A DNA stretch of 64,000 bases from Pontibacter aquaedesilientis (GTDB lineage Bacteria > Bacteroidota > Bacteroidia > Cytophagales > Hymenobacteraceae). Positions 35,546 to 45,500 of this stretch are shown one piece after another. The notes below the pieces were generated by a model. It was given only the letters and a program-made list of their open reading frames with translations, was not told the origin of the DNA and did no database searches. The translations under genes were made by a program, and so were the position numbers. The stretch spans positions 558,001 through 622,000 of the forward strand of contig NZ_JACXAJ010000001.1 of assembly GCF_014773225.1 (NCBI RefSeq), read 5' to 3'. Numbering within the stretch: the first letter of the stretch is position 1; the number at the start of each line of letters is the position of its first letter.

Positions 35546-36261
35546 TGAGAAAAGTGCTGTTGCTTTTGGTCGTGCTGGCAGGCTTCTTGGCTGCTTGCGA
35601 GAACAAGTATAAAGACCCAGACCCAACTGCAATGGGCTTCGACTATTATCCGTTGGAGGTAGGGAACTACCGGATATACGATGTAACGGATATCAAAATT
35701 ACACGCAATGTAAGCGAGATAAACCGGTTTCAGTTGCGTGAGCGCGTAGACACCAGCTTCTATGACCAGACCAATCAGCTTGTCCATAAAATAGTGCGAT
35801 CTGTAAGGGCGAATAGTAACAGGCCCTGGGTAGATGACTCGGTTATGACAGTCATCAAGTCGACTTCTAAAGTACTCCTGACAAAAGACAACACAAAATA
35901 CGTGAAGCTTGTTTTCCCGGTGAAGGCAGGATTGAAATGGGAGGGAGATGCCTTCAATAGTCGTGTTGTCAATAACGGTAAAGAATCCTATACCTACGGT
36001 GAAGTAGGGGAAACTTTTGAAATAGATGGGCAGTCTTTCGCAAAAACAGTAACAGTTACGCAGGGTACTCCCTTTGACAACGTGCAGCTGGATAATCGCA
36101 AAGAAGTGTATGCCGAAGGTATAGGCCTTGTGTACCGTCTTTTTAACAGAGCCGTGTATTGTGCAGGTTCAGAAATCAAGGATTGCCCGGTTGATGATGA
36201 AAACTTCAAGCAGTCCGGTCACGAACGCCACGAAGTCCTCGTAGAACACGGTAAACTTTAA
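35545..36261 (+). CDS. Putative lipoprotein of unknown function
   Basis: A 238-residue protein with a lipoprotein signal (LLLLVVLAGFLAAC, lipobox LAAC with Cys at about 18). The mature part is a beta-rich domain beginning ...YYPLEVGNYRIYDVTDIKI, which I do not recognise as a named family. It is probably anchored to the outer or inner membrane facing the periplasm or surface. It sits between mnmA (1-nt overlap) and a secreted subtilase (4-nt gap), so it may work with the protease rather than with tRNA modification. Confidence 0.8.
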   Translation: MRKVLLLLVVLAGFLAACENKYKDPDPTAMGFDYYPLEVGNYRIYDVTDIKITRNVSEINRFQLRERVDTSFYDQTNQLVHKIVRSVRANSNRPWVDDSVMTVIKSTSKVLLTKDNTKYVKLVFPVKAGLKWEGDAFNSRVVNNGKESYTYGEVGETFEIDGQSFAKTVTVTQGTPFDNVQLDNRKEVYAEGIGLVYRLFNRAVYCAGSEIKDCPVDDENFKQSGHERHEVLVEHGKL

Positions 36262-36265
36262 GATC

Positions 36266-37906
36266 ATGCGGTTTTTGCTCTTCTCCATATGTTTTCTGCT
36301 GATTATACCTGTTGCGAAAGGGCAGGCCGGCAGCAGCACAGAGGAGCAGAAGCACTTGGTTTACTTCACCGATAAAGCCCAATCTCCTTATTCCATTAAT
36401 TCTCCGGAGCAGTACCTTTCTCCCAAGGCTTTAGCACGCCGCAGCAGGCAGCACATTCCGGTTACGCCACGCGACTTTCCTGTTAACCCCGCTTATGTAG
36501 CCGACCTCAAAAAGACGGGGGTAACGCTACTCTATACCTCCCGTTGGTTTAATGCTGCCGTCGTGCAGTGCTCTACTGAAAAACTCGCCGAGCTGCAAAC
36601 GCTGCCTTTTGTGCGATCTTCCCGATCACTTAACAGGTTAGCTAATCCTGCTGGAAAAAGCGGTACACTCTCTATTGACAGCATGACGCTGGCATCTACT
36701 TATGTGGAAGCCAAGCTTTATGGATCTGCCTTTCACCAGGCCAACATGTTGGGAGTGCCTGCCCTCCACGACGAAGGGTTTCGGGGCGAAGGAATGGCTA
36801 TTGCTGTTTTTGATGCCGGCTTCCCGGGCGTTAATTCTGTTTCCGCTTTTGCCCACCTTTTTCAAAACGGTCAGGTTAAGGCTACTTTCGACTTTGTGAA
36901 GAAATCCCCGCAGGTGTATGCCAACAATGCACACGGAACAGCGGTGCTGTCCACAATGGCTGCCTATGAACCAGGCTTAATGATCGGTACCGCATACAAA
37001 GCTGATTACCTTCTTTTCGGGACAGAGGATGCTGCTACCGAGCATAACATAGAAGAAGTGAACTGGCTGCTGGCTGCCGAGTATGCTGACAGTGCCGGTG
37101 CCGACATTATCAACTCTTCGCTGGGCTATACCGCTTTTGATCCGCCATCAACCAGCTATACCTATCCGGATCTTAACGGAAACACCACCATTGTGACGCG
37201 CGCCGCCGACTATGCCGCTGCCACCGGTATGCTGGTGGTGGTAAGTGCCGGCAACGAAGGAAACAAGCCCTGGCGATATATTTCAGCTCCAGCTGATGCT
37301 GACTCTGTTTTGACGGTAGGAGCCGTCGATTCGCTTGCAAACCATGCCAGTTTCAGTTCTTATGGCCCTACGGCCGATAAGCGTGTCAAACCGGACGTTG
37401 TAGCAATGGGACAGCAGGTATACGTTGTGTCGTCATCAGGGCGCTTGTCACGATCCAGCGGGACTTCTTTTTCAGGCCCGATCATGGCAGGTATGGTGGC
37501 CTGTTTATGGCAGGCAAACGCTGACCTGACCAATATGCAGTTGCTTGAACGTGTCAGGCAACTGGGTAGTCATGCGGCCAATCCCAATTTTACGATCGGG
37601 TACGGTGTGCCAAGCTATGCGCGGAATGTTACTTCTATACCCAAGCACTTCCAGGATGGCATTACCATCACCAATCCGATGACGGACCGGGAGCTGGTTA
37701 TCACCATGGGGGAGAGCTGGCAAAAGGAAAGCGCCGTGGCGCATGTCTATGATACGACCGGCAAACTGCTGCTAAAGCAAGGCCTGCCTGCTCACCAAAA
37801 AACGCATACCCTTAGTTTGAAGCCTGGCCGATTAAAAAGAGGTGTATACCTGTGCCAGATTAGTTCAGACAGCCAAAACGTAACGCTACGATTCATCAAA
37901 CTATGA
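36266..37906 (+). CDS. Secreted subtilisin-like (S8) peptidase with T9SS C-terminal sorting domain
   Basis: A 546-residue exported serine protease. A signal peptide (FLLIIPVAKGQ) is followed by a propeptide-like region. The catalytic triad is D183 (AIAVFDAGFPG), H223 (NNAHGTAVLS) and S401 (SSGTSFSGPIMAGM), with the oxyanion Asn in VSAGNEG. The last 80 residues (ITNPMTDRELVITM...GVYLCQISSDSQNVTLRFIKL) resemble a type A sorting domain of the type IX secretion system, so it is probably delivered to the cell surface or medium. It is the last gene of the mnmA-lipoprotein-protease run. Confidence 0.92.
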   Translation: MRFLLFSICFLLIIPVAKGQAGSSTEEQKHLVYFTDKAQSPYSINSPEQYLSPKALARRSRQHIPVTPRDFPVNPAYVADLKKTGVTLLYTSRWFNAAVVQCSTEKLAELQTLPFVRSSRSLNRLANPAGKSGTLSIDSMTLASTYVEAKLYGSAFHQANMLGVPALHDEGFRGEGMAIAVFDAGFPGVNSVSAFAHLFQNGQVKATFDFVKKSPQVYANNAHGTAVLSTMAAYEPGLMIGTAYKADYLLFGTEDAATEHNIEEVNWLLAAEYADSAGADIINSSLGYTAFDPPSTSYTYPDLNGNTTIVTRAADYAAATGMLVVVSAGNEGNKPWRYISAPADADSVLTVGAVDSLANHASFSSYGPTADKRVKPDVVAMGQQVYVVSSSGRLSRSSGTSFSGPIMAGMVACLWQANADLTNMQLLERVRQLGSHAANPNFTIGYGVPSYARNVTSIPKHFQDGITITNPMTDRELVITMGESWQKESAVAHVYDTTGKLLLKQGLPAHQKTHTLSLKPGRLKRGVYLCQISSDSQNVTLRFIKL

Positions 37907-37960
37907 TCAGCATGAGCAAATTGCTGCGCCATATTCTATCTTAATCTCTATATTTGTTTC

Positions 37961-38614
37961 ATGAAACCAATTATTGCCCCTTCAGTACTTGCCTCCGATT
38001 TTGCCAATTTGCAATCAGAAGTAGAAATGCTTAATGCAAGCCAGGCTGACTGGCTACACATCGACATCATGGACGGTCGTTTTGTGCCCAACATTTCTTT
38101 CGGTTTTCCTGTACTGCAGGCCATTCAGCGCCATGCCAAAAAGCCGCTTGATGTGCACCTGATGATCGTGGAGCCGGAGTTGTATATCGAGCAGTTCCGG
38201 GAGGCAGGTGCTGAAATCATTACGGTGCATTACGAAGCTTGCAACCACCTGCACCGTACCATCCAACAAATTAAAGCGACTGGTGCCAAAGCAGGTATAG
38301 CCCTCAATCCCCATACTTCCGTGCAATTGCTCGACGATGTGATCGCAGACGTAGATCTGGTGTGTATCATGTCGGTTAACCCAGGCTTTGGCGGACAGAA
38401 GTTTATCGAGAATACCTATCGCAAAATTGAGGCCCTCAAGAATCTGATCATTTCCCGCAACTCGCAGGCATTAATCGAGATTGATGGCGGCGTGAATCAG
38501 CAAAATGCGCCTTTACTTTTAGAGAAAGGTGCCGACGCGTTGGTGGCCGGAAGTTTTGTGTTCAACTCGACTGATCCGCTCCAGACCATTGCTAATTTGA
38601 AGAACCAAGCCTAA
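37961..38614 (+). CDS. rpe: Ribulose-phosphate 3-epimerase
   Basis: Interconverts ribulose-5-phosphate and xylulose-5-phosphate in the pentose phosphate pathway. The 217-residue TIM barrel shows APSVLASDFANLQSEVEML, the metal-binding WLHIDIMDGRFVPNISFG, LDVHLMIVEPELYI, IMSVNPGFGGQKFIENTYRKI and IDGGVNQQNAPLL. TATATTTG at 37949-37956 could be a -7 element, which would give an almost leaderless transcript. It is followed 15 nt later by a TonB-dependent receptor gene. Confidence 0.95.
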   Translation: MKPIIAPSVLASDFANLQSEVEMLNASQADWLHIDIMDGRFVPNISFGFPVLQAIQRHAKKPLDVHLMIVEPELYIEQFREAGAEIITVHYEACNHLHRTIQQIKATGAKAGIALNPHTSVQLLDDVIADVDLVCIMSVNPGFGGQKFIENTYRKIEALKNLIISRNSQALIEIDGGVNQQNAPLLLEKGADALVAGSFVFNSTDPLQTIANLKNQA

Positions 38615-38629
38615 TATAACATTGATCTT

Positions 38630-41059
38630 ATGCTAAAATATCTAACGGTGTGGCTGCTTGCATTGCTGCCATCAGGTGTTTTAGCGCAACAAGGCCTAGT
38701 GGCGGGCACGGTGCTGGACAACAGCCGCCAGCCACTTGAAATGGCAACGGTTGGGGTGCAGGGCAGTCCCTTAGGTGTACAGACAGACGCCCAGGGCAGG
38801 TATAGACTGCAGCTTCCGGCCAACGAAGAGCTGGTATTGGTGGTACGCTACCTGGGCTTCAAGGTACAGGAGAAAAGCATACGTCTTCAGACCGGCCAGG
38901 AATTGCGTGTTGACTTTGTGTTGGAGACTGATCCACAACAGTTGCGGCAGGTGAATGTGCGCGGCAAAAACGAAAACGACACCCGTGAGCAGGTAAGCGT
39001 TACCCGCCTTGACCCAACTCTGACCAAAACGTTGCCTTCTGCCTTCGGTGATTTTAATATGATCCTGGCCACGCTTCCAGGCGTTACGAGCAACAACGAA
39101 CTTTCGTCTACTTACGCTGTGCGCGGCGGCAACTACGACGAAAACCTGGTGTACGTGAATGGTATTGAGATTTACCGTCCTTTTCTGATCACAGCGGCAC
39201 AGCAGGAGGGGCTCAGCTTTGTCAACCCCGACTTAGTGAGCAGTGTGGAGTTCTCGTCTGGCGGCTGGCAACCCAAATATGGTGACAAACTCTCTTCCGT
39301 TCTCAACATTCAGTATAAGCGTCCCACTTCATTTGCCGGCTCCGTCACCGGTAGCCTCACAGGAGGTTCTCTTCACCTGGAGGAAACCTCTAAAAACAAA
39401 AAAGTATCATACCTGCTGGGGTTGCGTCACAAAAATGCACAGTACATGCTACAGGGGTTGCAAGTGGATGGTCAGTACCGGCCCAACTTCAGCGATGGGC
39501 AAGCTTATATCAGCTTCGACCTGGGTAATGAGCCTGAGCAAACGACCTTAGGTATACTGGGAAGCTATGCCCGTAACAATTTCATGGTGAAGCCTGAGAC
39601 CCGTAGCACAACATTCGGCACCCGTCAGGCACCTTTGCGGTTGTTGGTAGGCTACGAGGGGCAGGAAAACATGGAATACGATACCTACCAGGTCGGGGCA
39701 AATCTCTCGCACCGTGTATCGGATCAACTGCTCACAGAGTTTATCTTATCAGGGGTACGCTCCCTGGAGCGTGAATTCCGGGATATTGAAGCCGCTTACA
39801 GGTTGTGCGACGTGAACACGCTTGGTCGCAATGACATGGGAGAGTGTTTGCGCGAAAGGGGACTTGGCAGTCAGTTCGACCATGCCCGTAATGCGCTGAA
39901 AGCCCTGGTGCTGGCAGTAGAGTCACGCAACACCTGGCAACTAAGCTCCCGCAGTACCGTGTTGGCCGGAGCCAAGGTTAGTTTGGAGCAGATCAAAGAC
40001 CGTTTGTATGAATATGGCTTCGTGGACTCCTCCGATTTTGTGCGACCTGCTTATTTTATCAATTCTGAGCTTAACCTGAATTCGCAGCGCTACAATACCT
40101 ACCTCCAGCACACCTATGAACTGGATTCGTTAAAGACGATCACCTACGGACTGCGAGCCAGTTACTGGGACTATAACAATGAACTGACCATAACACCGCG
40201 TGTGCAGTATTCTTTTATCACGCGTCAAAATCCAAACCTGTCTTTTAAAGCTGCCCTCGGACTTTATTACCAGCCGCCCTTTTACAGGGAGCTACGCAAT
40301 GTTCAGGGCGAACTCAATCCGAAGCTGAAGGCCCAGCGTTCTGTGCATGCTGTGATAGGTAGCGACTACCTGTTCAATGCCTGGGACCGGGATTTCAAGC
40401 TGACCACGGAGGTCTATTATAAGCACATGACCAACGTGATCCCCTATGACCTGGACAATGTGCGGCTTCGCTATTATGCGCAAAACAATGCCAAGGCTTA
40501 TGCCGCCGGATTTGATGTGCGGGTAAACGGTGAGTTTATAAAAGGAGCGGAGTCCTGGCTAAGCCTGGGCTTGCTCACGACCAAAGAAGATCTGCTAGGC
40601 GACTCCACATTGGTATACAATGAATCCGGTGAGATTTTGGGCAAAACGCCTCGTGGCTACATGAGTCGTCCCACAGACCAACTCCTCAACCTGGGCGTTT
40701 ACTTTCAGGACCATTTACCTGACAACCCCACCATCCGCATGTACCTCAACATGGTCTATGGCAGTGGACTGCCGTTCGGACCTCCGGGCAGACCGGAATT
40801 TCGGAACTCATTTTCTGGAAAGTCCTACAAGCGGGTTGATATCGGTTTTTCGAAGCTGATTGCCATGGGAGACGAAATAACGGCCAGAAACAAAGTGTCG
40901 CTCGAAAGTTTATGGATCGGATTAGAGGTGTTGAACATTATCGATGCCAAAAACAGAATATCTTATAACTACGTGAGTGATGTCAATGGACTCACCTATG
41001 CTATACCTAACTTTCTGACCGGACGGCGCCTGAACTTACGGTTTATAGCAAAGTTCTAG
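38630..41059 (+). CDS. TonB-dependent receptor with carboxypeptidase-like regulatory domain
   Basis: An 809-residue outer-membrane receptor. A signal peptide (LLALLPSGVLAQQ) is followed by a CarboxypepD_reg-like domain (VAGTVLDNSRQPLEMATVGV...DAQGRYRLQLP), a plug (TLPSAFGDFNMILATLPGVTSNNELSSTYAVRGGNYDENLVYVNGIEIYRP) and a 22-strand-type barrel ending RRLNLRFIAKF. No SusD partner is adjacent, and the length is shorter than SusC, so it is a stand-alone receptor. The substrate is unknown. It is closed by a strong terminator. Confidence 0.9.
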   Translation: MLKYLTVWLLALLPSGVLAQQGLVAGTVLDNSRQPLEMATVGVQGSPLGVQTDAQGRYRLQLPANEELVLVVRYLGFKVQEKSIRLQTGQELRVDFVLETDPQQLRQVNVRGKNENDTREQVSVTRLDPTLTKTLPSAFGDFNMILATLPGVTSNNELSSTYAVRGGNYDENLVYVNGIEIYRPFLITAAQQEGLSFVNPDLVSSVEFSSGGWQPKYGDKLSSVLNIQYKRPTSFAGSVTGSLTGGSLHLEETSKNKKVSYLLGLRHKNAQYMLQGLQVDGQYRPNFSDGQAYISFDLGNEPEQTTLGILGSYARNNFMVKPETRSTTFGTRQAPLRLLVGYEGQENMEYDTYQVGANLSHRVSDQLLTEFILSGVRSLEREFRDIEAAYRLCDVNTLGRNDMGECLRERGLGSQFDHARNALKALVLAVESRNTWQLSSRSTVLAGAKVSLEQIKDRLYEYGFVDSSDFVRPAYFINSELNLNSQRYNTYLQHTYELDSLKTITYGLRASYWDYNNELTITPRVQYSFITRQNPNLSFKAALGLYYQPPFYRELRNVQGELNPKLKAQRSVHAVIGSDYLFNAWDRDFKLTTEVYYKHMTNVIPYDLDNVRLRYYAQNNAKAYAAGFDVRVNGEFIKGAESWLSLGLLTTKEDLLGDSTLVYNESGEILGKTPRGYMSRPTDQLLNLGVYFQDHLPDNPTIRMYLNMVYGSGLPFGPPGRPEFRNSFSGKSYKRVDIGFSKLIAMGDEITARNKVSLESLWIGLEVLNIIDAKNRISYNYVSDVNGLTYAIPNFLTGRRLNLRFIAKF

Positions 41060-41071
41060 AAACACCCGACA

Positions 41072-41116
41072 AGCAGCGGGGCCGGTCAAAATCATTGGCC
41101 GGCCCCGCTGCTGTTT
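41072..41116 (+). terminator. Terminator between the receptor and DUF2911 genes
   Basis: AGCAGCGGGGCCGGTCA pairs with TGGCCGGCCCCGCTGCT (one G-U pair) around a 7-nt loop. The T run is short (TTT), but the stem is very stable and sits between converging genes. Confidence 0.75.
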
Positions 41117-41128
41117 AATCCTGAAAAA

Positions 41129-41998
41129 CTAATTTCTTCTCTTTTTCCAATCGTTGTAGGCACTCTCTATTTCCTTGGCATAGGTCTGGTAAGCCTCTGG
41201 CTCTTTGTTGCCCAGTTGCATGGCCTTGGAGGTGAGGTTAGCTGCCACCTGGTATTCCCGATTCTGCGCATACAGGCGGGCCTTCACCCAATTGTTAAAG
41301 AAGTTTTCCTTGATGGCGATGGACTTGTTGATCCACTCTAACGCTTTTTGGTGATGCTCTTTTTTCGGGATCATATAGTTGGCAGCTTGCGCCCAGATGT
41401 ACCAATCATCGGGTGCGGCTTCGGTCAAGGCTTTGTTTATATTGGCCAGCGCCTTTTTCTCGATCTCAGTCTCGATCCTGACAGATAATTGCGTGTTTTC
41501 CCAGGTAAGGTTAAGCGTACCGGTGTTTGTGCCAATGTCGCTGAATGCAAACTGAAGTGTTTCCTGTAAAGGCACTGTCGTAGGCGTTACACGCAAATAT
41601 GCCACATCATTTAGTTCGCTATACCCCTCCAAACCCCAAAGTGTCGTGTCTTTGTTGAGAACGATGTGCCATTCTGAGTCACTTTCTGGAATAATAAAAA
41701 AAGAATAGGTACCGGCTGGCACACGCTCGTGGTTCAGGTATAGGTCATCCTGAAAGGTGATCAGGGTGGCCTCATTCGCACCGGCACGCCACAACTGTCC
41801 GTAGGGAACAAGTGAGCCAAACACTTTACGACCTTTCACGCCCGGCGCGTGGTATCGGATGGTTATATCAGTCAGCCCGATTGTCTGCTTGACCATAGCC
41901 GCCGGGCTGGCCTGCGGCAATTTAAGCTGTGCGGAGGCATCATGGCAGTAACTGAAGTAGAATATTATGAATGATAGACAGAGCAGATACTTTTTCAT
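41129..41998 (-). CDS. DUF2911 domain protein with TPR-like C-terminus
   Basis: A 289-residue exported protein (signal peptide MKKYLLCLSFIIFYFSYCHDASAQ). The DUF2911 domain covers about residues 25-175 (LPQASPAAMVKQTIGLTDITIRYHAPGVKGRKVFGSLVPYGQLWRAGANEATLI). The C-terminus (ALEWINKSIAIKENFFNNWVKARLYAQNREYQVAANLTSKAMQLG) is a TPR-like helical hairpin set. The family is common in Bacteroidota, and its function is not established. Confidence 0.88.
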   Translation of the reverse strand: MKKYLLCLSFIIFYFSYCHDASAQLKLPQASPAAMVKQTIGLTDITIRYHAPGVKGRKVFGSLVPYGQLWRAGANEATLITFQDDLYLNHERVPAGTYSFFIIPESDSEWHIVLNKDTTLWGLEGYSELNDVAYLRVTPTTVPLQETLQFAFSDIGTNTGTLNLTWENTQLSVRIETEIEKKALANINKALTEAAPDDWYIWAQAANYMIPKKEHHQKALEWINKSIAIKENFFNNWVKARLYAQNREYQVAANLTSKAMQLGNKEPEAYQTYAKEIESAYNDWKKRRN

Positions 41999-42504
41999 GT
42001 TTGATTATACGAGTGTGGCACTTTTATTATTTCGAGATAGCTACTGAAAAAATTATGCCAGAGCTAGCCATAAGGCCTTTGATTAGGTCCAAAGATAATG
42101 ATAACTGCATTAAAATTAGAAGAATCAAGTACTAAGCATATCTGAGGACTTACCGGTATTCATATTTTACGGAGGCACTGTATTATAACACAACTTCAAT
42201 GAATCACATCAACAAGATCATTATTATAAAAAAATCAAAAAAAATATTTGATGAGTGTAAACCTTTTTTACAGTACATTTGTATAAATGTATTAATTATT
42301 TACACTTATCTTATTGTTGTCTGCTGTAAGAGCATTCTGTCTCAGGTTTAATCGCAAAGTTGATTTGGAGGTGGTGTGCTCATTTTATTGTGTTATTTAA
42401 ATTGATAATTGAGCAATTGTATGACAGGTGATGGGCATAAATGATAGGATTGTCTACTTAAAATAAAATTAATGCAATAACCCTAAACCCTTTATTAACT
42501 TTTT
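41999..42504. other. AT-rich intergenic region before the MBG-repeat gene
   Basis: About 500 nt without a supported gene, markedly richer in A and T than its surroundings. It separates the divergent DUF2911 and MBG genes. The only structured part is the nested dyad at 42254-42306 around a TACATTTG element. No copy of the AGGTATA word was seen here. Confidence 0.6.
42254..42306. promoter_or_regulatory. Nested dyad overlapping a possible -7 element
   Basis: AGTGTAAA (42254-42261) and TTTACACT (42299-42306) are exact inverted copies. Between them, TACATTT (42274-42280) and AAATGTA (42285-42291) form a second inverted repeat around GTAT. The inner left arm is part of TACATTTG (42274-42281), a -7 match, with TTTG at 42247-42250, a longer spacing (23 nt) than usual. 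This could be an operator for the MBG gene, whose leader would be about 215 nt. Confidence 0.4.
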
Positions 42505-45500
42505 ATGAATGGTAAAATTTTACTAGAACACATTGCGAAGTGGAGACTGCTGTATGTGGTTACCTTAATAGCTTCGCTCTCCTTTGTGGGTGTTAGCGCT
42601 TTTAACACCTACGCACCTACCGTTATTTCCGATAAGGATGATTATCAGCCTGGTGATACAGCGATTATCAGTGGCTATGGCTGGACACAAGATCAGTATG
42701 TAGACATACACTTTGAGGAAACACCTGCTTACCATTTAGAGCATCAGCATGATTTTCATAACATTAAAGTTGATGCAGATGGAAAGTGGACAATTAAATA
42801 CCCCATAGAAGACCGCCATTTAGGTGTTCATTTTGAAGTGACCGTTGAAGGTAAGCAGAGTCAGGCCATTGCCAAAACATTTTTTACAGATGCTATTACT
42901 TGGACACTAACCATGTCACCAACCAATGTTACGGTAGGTGAAGAGACAACTCTTAATTTTACTGCGACATTAACAGGAACTTCACAGGGTGATAAATTGG
43001 CATGTATTAAGGTGTTAATACCAACAGGTTTTGATTATATTAATAACTCTGTCACAGATAATAACATTAATTGGACATCTGCAGTTACGACCAATACAAC
43101 TACAGGGGAAAAAACAATTCAGATCAATGCTGATGGCAATAATGACAGACTGACGAATAATGGGAGTAGTATAAAGTTTTCTATTGTAGCAAAAGCAAAC
43201 TTAGCTTTAGCGGGGACTTCTGCTTTCTGGAACGGTACCGCTGGTACTACGATTAACTGTAACAATACAACTGTTGCTCCATCTAATGGCCAGCCTAGTG
43301 TGAACATAAGCAAAGCCTCTCAAGCAATTACTTTCTCTAGTCTAGAAAACAAAGTATTCGGGGACCAGCCATTTACTCTTACAGCAACTGCCTCTTCTGG
43401 TCTTCCGGTAGTATTTTCGGTTGAAGGTCCAGCCTCTTTGGGAGCGAACAATCTCCTTACCATAACTGGCGCAGGTACCGTTACGGTTAAGGCTAATCAG
43501 GCTGGAAACAACAGTTACAATGCAGCACCAGAAGTAGCTAGAAGCTTTATTGTCAGTAAGGAACCAGCTACCCTAGTACTGAATAATTTAACGCACACTT
43601 TTGATGCTACAGCGAAATCTGCTACAGTGACCACTTCTCCATCAGGTTTAAATGGGGTTGCTATAAGTTATAAAGTTGAAAATGCTGGCGAAAGTACTTA
43701 TTCCACGTCTGCTCCAGTCCATGCCGGTCGATACGATGTTAAGGCCAGTTTAACCAATGCAAATTATCAGGCCACCGACATCACAGGAACTTTAGTTATT
43801 AGCAAAGCCAATCAGGCGATTACCTGGAGCAATCCTTCTGCCATCACCTACGGCACGGCGCTTTCGGCGACACAGCTTAACGCAATCTTGACAACCGGTG
43901 GCGGCAGCTTAAGCTATTCACCCGAGGCAGGTACTGTACTGAACGCAGGCGAGAACCAGACACTAACTGTAACAGCTGCCGAAACCAATAACTATAATAT
44001 GGCCCAGGCTTCTGTTAGCATTAATGTATCGAAGGCGACACCAACGGTATCATTGAATGTGGGTGGGCCTTATACCTTTAACGGTTCTCCCAGACTTGTC
44101 AGCAGCGCAACCGTGACAGGTATAGGAGGAGTTACAATTGGGAATGCCAATGTAACCTATTCGAAAGACGGCAATCCGGTAGAGGCGCCTACCAATGCAG
44201 GTACTTATGCCGTTACCGCTTCATTTACAGGAAATAACAATTACTTACCCGCCGAAACAACCGGCGTGCTCCTGATCCATAAAGCTACTGCAACACTCAC
44301 TGCCAGTGGGCTTTCTCATACCTATGACGGTACGGCCAAAGCGATCCATGTAACCACAAACCCAGCCAACCTGAGCGGCGTTACGGTAGCATATACAATG
44401 GGCGGCGTAAATGTGCCTGCTGCCAACGTGCTAAATGCCGGGAACTACCTGTATGTAGCCTCATTGGACAACGAAAACTATACTGCTGAGCAGCGGAGCG
44501 GGACTTTAACTGTCGCGAAAGCTGCCCTGGTAATCCAAGCCAACAACGCCAGTAAAATCTATGGTAACGAAAACCCTGCATTTACTGCCGCGGTGGTGAG
44601 CGGAGCCGTATCAGGTGAATCTTTCAGCGTTTCTGCCTCTTCTGACGCAAATGCCAGTTCTGCTGTAGGCGACTATAGTATTGTGCCAACTGTAACAGGA
44701 GCCACGCTCAACAACTATACTGTTACCCCTCAAAATGGAACACTGACAATCACTGCCAGACCCATAACGGTAATGGCCAATGCAGGGCAATCCAAGGTAT
44801 ATGGGGAAAGTGACCCTGCCGTTTATACCTACCAGATCGCTTCGGGTAGCCTGTTGGATAATGCTCACTTAACAGGAGCCTTAACCAGAGTAGCAGGAGA
44901 AAATGTAGGAAGCTATGGCCTTACAAAAGGCACACTGACTGCCACATCCAACTATGCGCTTACTTATACGGGTGCTGATTTCGTGATTGGCCAGCGCAGC
45001 GTCGAGATCATGGCTGACGCCAAGAGTAAGACGTATGGTCAGGGAGATCCTGCGCTCACCTATGCAATTACAGCGGGTTCTGTCATCGGAGGTGATGCCT
45101 TCTCGGGTGCATTGGGTCGTGATGCAGGCGAAAACGTGGGCAACTATGCCATCACGCTGGGTAACTTAAGCCTGGGTAGTAATTATAGTCTGACAATGGC
45201 AGGAAATGCTGGTTTGGCCATAACACCGAAAGCCATTGCAGTTACGCCAAATGCTGGACAAGGCAAGGTATACGGCAGTGCTGATCCAGTTTTGACTTAT
45301 ACCCATTCAGACCTGGTTGGAAATGACACCTTCTCAGGCGCACTTTCCAGAGAATCCGGCAGCACTGTTAGAGAATACAACATTACCCTGGGTACCTTGT
45401 CATTGAGCAGTAACTACGCACTCAACTTTGTGGATGGCGTTAAATTCAATATTTCGCCAAAATCGTTGACGGCTTCTATTGCTGCTATTAACAAGGTATA

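Noticed and set aside
36266..37906. Protease-lipoprotein pair as a toxin-immunity or defence system
   Set aside because: The subtilase has ordinary secretion and T9SS sorting features, and the lipoprotein has no immunity-like traits. Operon linkage with mnmA suggests simple co-transcription.
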